From NCBI GenBank assembly GCA_947474445.1, contig CANJJY010000169.1, forward strand, positions 1 to 8,917: DNA of 8,917 bases, in the 5' to 3' direction. The position numbers and the translations under genes were made by a program. The notes beneath the pieces are model-generated. The model saw only the letters and a list, made by a program, of their open reading frames with translations. It was not told the origin of the DNA and did no database searches. The stretch is from Oligoflexaceae bacterium (GTDB lineage Bacteria > Bdellovibrionota_B > Oligoflexia > Oligoflexales > Oligoflexaceae). Shown piece by piece: positions 6,397 through 8,917 of the stretch. The first letter of the stretch is position 1, and each line of letters starts with the position of its first letter.

Positions 6397-6788
6397 TCAT
6401 AAAAAATTTCTATTGCCCCAGCACTTCGTTCGAACGGCTAGGACGTACCCTCGAAAGTGAGCCAGAATGAAGGTCGGGGACGCCAGCGGTTGACGCGAGA
6501 GAAGGGGGAAAGAAGTAGAACCGAAATGCGTAAAGTCTAATACTACGCTCCCCAGGTGTGCTTTGACATTTTATTTTGCCGAAAATTCTCTCTGATCTTG
6601 AATGCTTGACAAGCGAACCACTCTAGTTCTGGCTTCAAAATCAATGTCTTTCCGTCGTAAATTGGGTCTATTGGTATTCCGTAGCCTGCTTTTAGGGTTG
6701 AAATCAAAGCGACCGAAGCGAGAGCAATTGCTCTGCCCATCGTCCACAGTAAATGCCTTCACGTGTTACTGAGGAATGGTCGAGCTGC
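6397..6788. other. About 390 bases without a convincing gene
   Basis: No open frame here has both a good ribosome binding site and a recognisable product. A - strand frame of 65 codons (6740 to 6543) contains the stretch GYGIPIDPIYDGKT. This looks like the C-terminal motif of ACC deaminase/D-cysteine desulfhydrase family enzymes, then diverges. It has a TGA closely upstream and may be a decayed remnant. A 10-bp perfect palindrome CGTTCGAACG lies at 6427-6436. I see no tRNA, repeat array or clear terminator after the ATPase gene. Confidence 0.5.
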
Positions 6789-8003
6789 TCAGTCACCTAT
6801 CCGAACCAGTCCGGAAAAAGGTGAATCGTATCTGATCGGTGGCGCCTGATAGGACTGCTCGGCGCGGCTTACCAAGATCCTGTCCACGATCTTATAGGGT
6901 GTCGTCGCCTTGCTGAGGAAAATGTCCGCCACAGCATTCATCGATTTGGCCATCGATGCCTGCGGCGAGCTCGTCCATTTGCATTCGTAGAAGGTAAGAT
7001 CGCTTCCCTGCTCGAGAATAAAATCCAGCTCGTAATTTCCCTGGTCGCGGTAATACCAAAGTTTGGGCCTCACCCCGGCAAAGCTCAGCTGTTTTCGGAG
7101 CTCGGCGAAGACGAAGGTTTCCCAGATCGCTCCGATCATGGGAGATTGCGCTAAATTCTCTTTTTTCATACCTGCCAATGCGCAAATTAAGGCAGGCTCT
7201 GCCATATAGAGTTTCGGCGATTTAACTAGGCGCTTGTTCAAATTTCCAAACCAGGGTTCGAGCAGGACTATTTGCCCAAGGGCTTCCAGCACGCTCAGCC
7301 ACTCTCCGGCCGTCGTCGCGCTAATACCGACGTCCCGGGCCAGATCAGACTTATTGAGCTGTTGGGATGAACGCAGCGCACAGGCACGCAGGAAACGTTC
7401 AAAATCTCTCAGATTTCCTACCGCCAAAATCTGGGTAACGTCGCGTTCGAGATAGGTCGCAATATATGAATCAAAAAAAAGCTCGACTGGCCTCTCCGTA
7501 TCGGTCCAGAGTTCGGGGAAAGTTCCGCGATAGAGGAGTTCTGTATATCCATCTGCGTCGCTCTTCACAAGATGCTGTTCTTTGAGTTCGAGACAACTGA
7601 GGCCTTCGAGCTCAATGAGGGCAACGCGCCCCGCAAGGGATTCGCTTACCCCTTTCATCAGCGTGAATTTTTGCGATCCCGTCATCAAAAATTGACCTTT
7701 GAGTTCTCTTTTTTCATCAATTTTTATTTTCAAAAAACGAAAAAGGGCTGGCGCGTACTGAATTTCATCAATAATAAGAGGTGCGGGGTGCGCCGCGAAA
7801 AAGGCTTCGGGATCAAGTTCGGCTTGCTCAGCCGTTGCCGGTCTGTCGAGAGAAACATAGCGATGTTCCGGGAAGAGGTGACGGAGAAGGGTTGTCTTGC
7901 CAGTCTGACGGGCTCCGGTTAAAACGAGGGCGGGAAAGTGCTGGCTAGCTTCCAGTAATCTTTGACTTATTTTTCTCTCAATCAATTTCACTCTAAATAC
8001 CAC
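6789..8003 (-). CDS. AAA_14/DUF4143 family ATPase with C-terminal nuclease-like domain
   Basis: The protein has 404 residues, about the usual length for the family. The N-terminal P-loop ATPase has Walker A GARQTGKTT (30-38), Walker B LIIDE (76-80) and a sensor-like MTGSQ (107-111). A winged-helix-like segment follows (about 212-245, LNKSDLARDVGIS...). The C-terminal DUF4143 region carries ELDF (Asp327) and YECKW (Glu340, Lys342). This is the D...ExK pattern of a PD-(D/E)XK-type fold, although many members may bind rather than cut. The family is widespread and patchily distributed; its cellular role is not settled. The GTG start at 8003 has AGGA 6 nt upstream; a second in-frame GTG four codons later lacks one. 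The gene stands alone behind a near-consensus promoter and is flanked on both sides by DNA without genes. That suggests an accessory gene gained by transfer. Confidence 0.88.
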   Translation of the reverse strand: MVFRVKLIERKISQRLLEASQHFPALVLTGARQTGKTTLLRHLFPEHRYVSLDRPATAEQAELDPEAFFAAHPAPLIIDEIQYAPALFRFLKIKIDEKRELKGQFLMTGSQKFTLMKGVSESLAGRVALIELEGLSCLELKEQHLVKSDADGYTELLYRGTFPELWTDTERPVELFFDSYIATYLERDVTQILAVGNLRDFERFLRACALRSSQQLNKSDLARDVGISATTAGEWLSVLEALGQIVLLEPWFGNLNKRLVKSPKLYMAEPALICALAGMKKENLAQSPMIGAIWETFVFAELRKQLSFAGVRPKLWYYRDQGNYELDFILEQGSDLTFYECKWTSSPQASMAKSMNAVADIFLSKATTPYKIVDRILVSRAEQSYQAPPIRYDSPFSGLVRIGD

Positions 8004-8030
8004 ACTATTTCCTGACTCACAGCTTAGGAA

Positions 8031-8059
8031 AGCATAAAGTCACGGCGTGAATTTGTCAA
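8031..8059 (-). promoter_or_regulatory. Strong sigma70-type promoter of the ATPase gene
   Basis: On the - strand a perfect TTGACA (8059-8054) and TATGCT (8036-8031) are separated by exactly 17 nt. The -10 element ends 27 nt before the GTG start, giving a short leader with the AGGA site. This placement also argues against a real gene in the overlapping 74-codon - strand frame at 8264-8040. Confidence 0.7.
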
Positions 8060-8384
8060 GTACCTGATATCCTTTAATTTTCGAACTTTTAGAAGCACTC
8101 ACGGTACGCAGGTCACCCCGCCGTTTTGAAGCCTTAGAATTGCGCCTTGAAGTCGTTCGAAGGCCCCGAGAGAAAGGGAAAGTCCATGCAACTTCGGCAT
8201 TCAAATCGGGCGACAACGCCAAGGTCAGTCTCGTTAAGCTTGATAGTCTCAACAGAGATGCCAAGCCTATCTCTAAAGCAAATCGACAATAAAGCTATTC
8301 ATCCCCTTGCCTAGCATGGTTGGTATCAGATTCCGTCGGACGAAATTTAATGCACGATATTTATGGAAAAGCTTGTTTGACAGT
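8060..8384. other. About 325 bases without a convincing gene
   Basis: The only longer frame (- strand, 8264 to 8040) is rich in Arg and Ser, matches nothing I know and runs into the ATPase promoter, so I do not call it. The stretch is visibly more A/T-rich than the coding regions on either side. I see no terminator of good quality after the right-edge gene, and no tRNA or repeat. Confidence 0.5.
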
Positions 8385-8917
8385 CTAGGGAAGAATCACC
8401 AATTCTGAAGGTCCCGTCGTTCTTTCCGTCATCAAGAGGGGCTGCGAAACGACTTTCGTTTTGATGCCCAGGGTTGCAGACTTTTCAGATTGAATCGTTT
8501 CCGTCCAAACTTTCACAAAACCGGTCCCTTGCTCAGCACAAAGCGCGATTCCAGCTGGACCGCCTATAATCGATTGCGTCAGCTGAGGAAAACTTGAGGC
8601 CGCATACTCAGCGGCCCCCGTCCCTATGGTCGAAATGCGGACGCGAGGATATAATCCGGCGGCACAATTGAGCTTAGCGAGACAGGGGTGGCTCGCATCG
8701 TAGATGCTGCCCATGGCCTCGCTCTTAAAGATGCGACTGTAATCGGAACGATCCTGAGGAAAAGGACTGCACTCGCTCGTAAAGAAAACTTGATAGGTTG
8801 CGAGAGGATCGGACTGGTTCGGACGAATGCGCGTCAATTGCAATTCGGTCCCATCATGCGCGACGACAATCCCCGCCGTAGCCAGAAATTTTTGATCGCG
8901 CTGCAGATATGCATTTA
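8385..8917 (-). CDS. 3' part of an unrecognised gene with four cysteines, cut by the right edge
   Basis: The - strand frame is open from the window edge to a TAG at 8387-8385, giving 176 visible residues. A TTG at 8843 is in frame, but the frame continues upstream with normal-looking protein (a KFLATAGIVVAHDGTEL stretch), so the true start is outside. I do not recognise the family. The visible part has four cysteines (in TSEC, SHPC, LNC and ALC contexts), short strand-like segments, a Gly/Ala/Pro-rich centre (IIGGPAGIA) and no membrane helix. This would suit an exported, disulfide-bonded protein, but the N-terminus that would show a signal peptide is missing. It reads toward the ATPase gene on the same strand, but with about 380 nt and a separate promoter between them, so they are not an operon. 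Confidence 0.65.
   Translation of the reverse strand, partial: NAYLQRDQKFLATAGIVVAHDGTELQLTRIRPNQSDPLATYQVFFTSECSPFPQDRSDYSRIFKSEAMGSIYDASHPCLAKLNCAAGLYPRVRISTIGTGAAEYAASSFPQLTQSIIGGPAGIALCAEQGTGFVKVWTETIQSEKSATLGIKTKVVSQPLLMTERTTGPSELVILP

Noticed and set aside
6427..6436. Perfect palindrome CGTTCGAACG as an operator
   Set aside because: It is only 10 bp, far from any start, and has no second copy next to a promoter. A related TCGTTCGAA near 8153 is too short to count as a repeat.
7473..7480. Run of eight A (T on the coding strand) in the ATPase gene as a slippage site
   Set aside because: It encodes an ordinary LFFD segment in a conserved frame, and there is no alternative product in the shifted frame.
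8040..8264. 74-codon frame on the - strand upstream of the ATPase gene
   Set aside because: Its 3' end overlaps the TTGACA/TATGCT promoter of the ATPase gene, and its Arg/Ser-rich composition looks non-coding.
8376..8381. TTGACA on the + strand as a possible promoter
   Set aside because: No -10 element lies at proper spacing, and it would read antisense into the right-edge gene.
1..8917. CRISPR array, tRNA, rRNA or insertion sequence
   Set aside because: I saw no regularly spaced repeats, no cloverleaf-like sequence and no transposase reading frame or terminal inverted repeats.

Overview
The window looks like a piece of a Gram-negative bacterial chromosome with moderately high G+C. The signs of a Gram-negative envelope are a lipobox-bearing lipoprotein, two exported DUF3015 proteins and a DUF4105 (Lnb N-terminal) protein that ends in an outer-membrane-like Phe. 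This gene set fits Proteobacteria in the broad sense or the Bdellovibrionota/Oligoflexia. That placement is inference, because the window holds no rRNA or other phylogenetic marker. Nothing in it indicates photosynthesis.

Left part, + strand (1-2249): an operon of three tightly spaced genes that ends at a strong intrinsic terminator. The first gene is cut by the left edge and is not recognised. The second (469-1284, TTG start behind AAGGAG) resembles red chlorophyll catabolite reductase (RCCR), a member of the ferredoxin-dependent bilin reductase superfamily best known from plants. The third (1281-2249) overlaps it by ATGA. It encodes a cytoplasmic protein built from two copies of a beta-rich unit, an architecture like the double lipocalin-type barrels of cyanobacterial DUF3598/CpcS-CpcT-like proteins. 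My main hypothesis is that this operon handles a linear tetrapyrrole (a bilin-like compound) in a non-phototroph. It is the most interesting part of the window.

Middle, - strand (6262 down to 2277): four genes read as one probable operon from a sigma70-like promoter at 6290-6319. In order of transcription they are DUF3015 protein B, DUF3015 protein A with an Ala/Pro/Lys-rich linker, a large exported DUF4105 protein and a lipoprotein alpha/beta hydrolase. The gaps are 36 and 10 nt, followed by a 29-nt overlap. All four products carry export signals, so this is an envelope module. It converges on the first operon and shares its terminator hairpin.

Right part: a stand-alone AAA_14/DUF4143 ATPase gene on the - strand (8003 down to 6789) with an excellent promoter (TTGACA-17-TATGCT). 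Stretches of about 390 and 380 bases without a convincing gene lie on either side, which suggests an accessory insertion with decayed flanks. At the right edge, a - strand gene cut by the window encodes an unrecognised protein with four cysteines.
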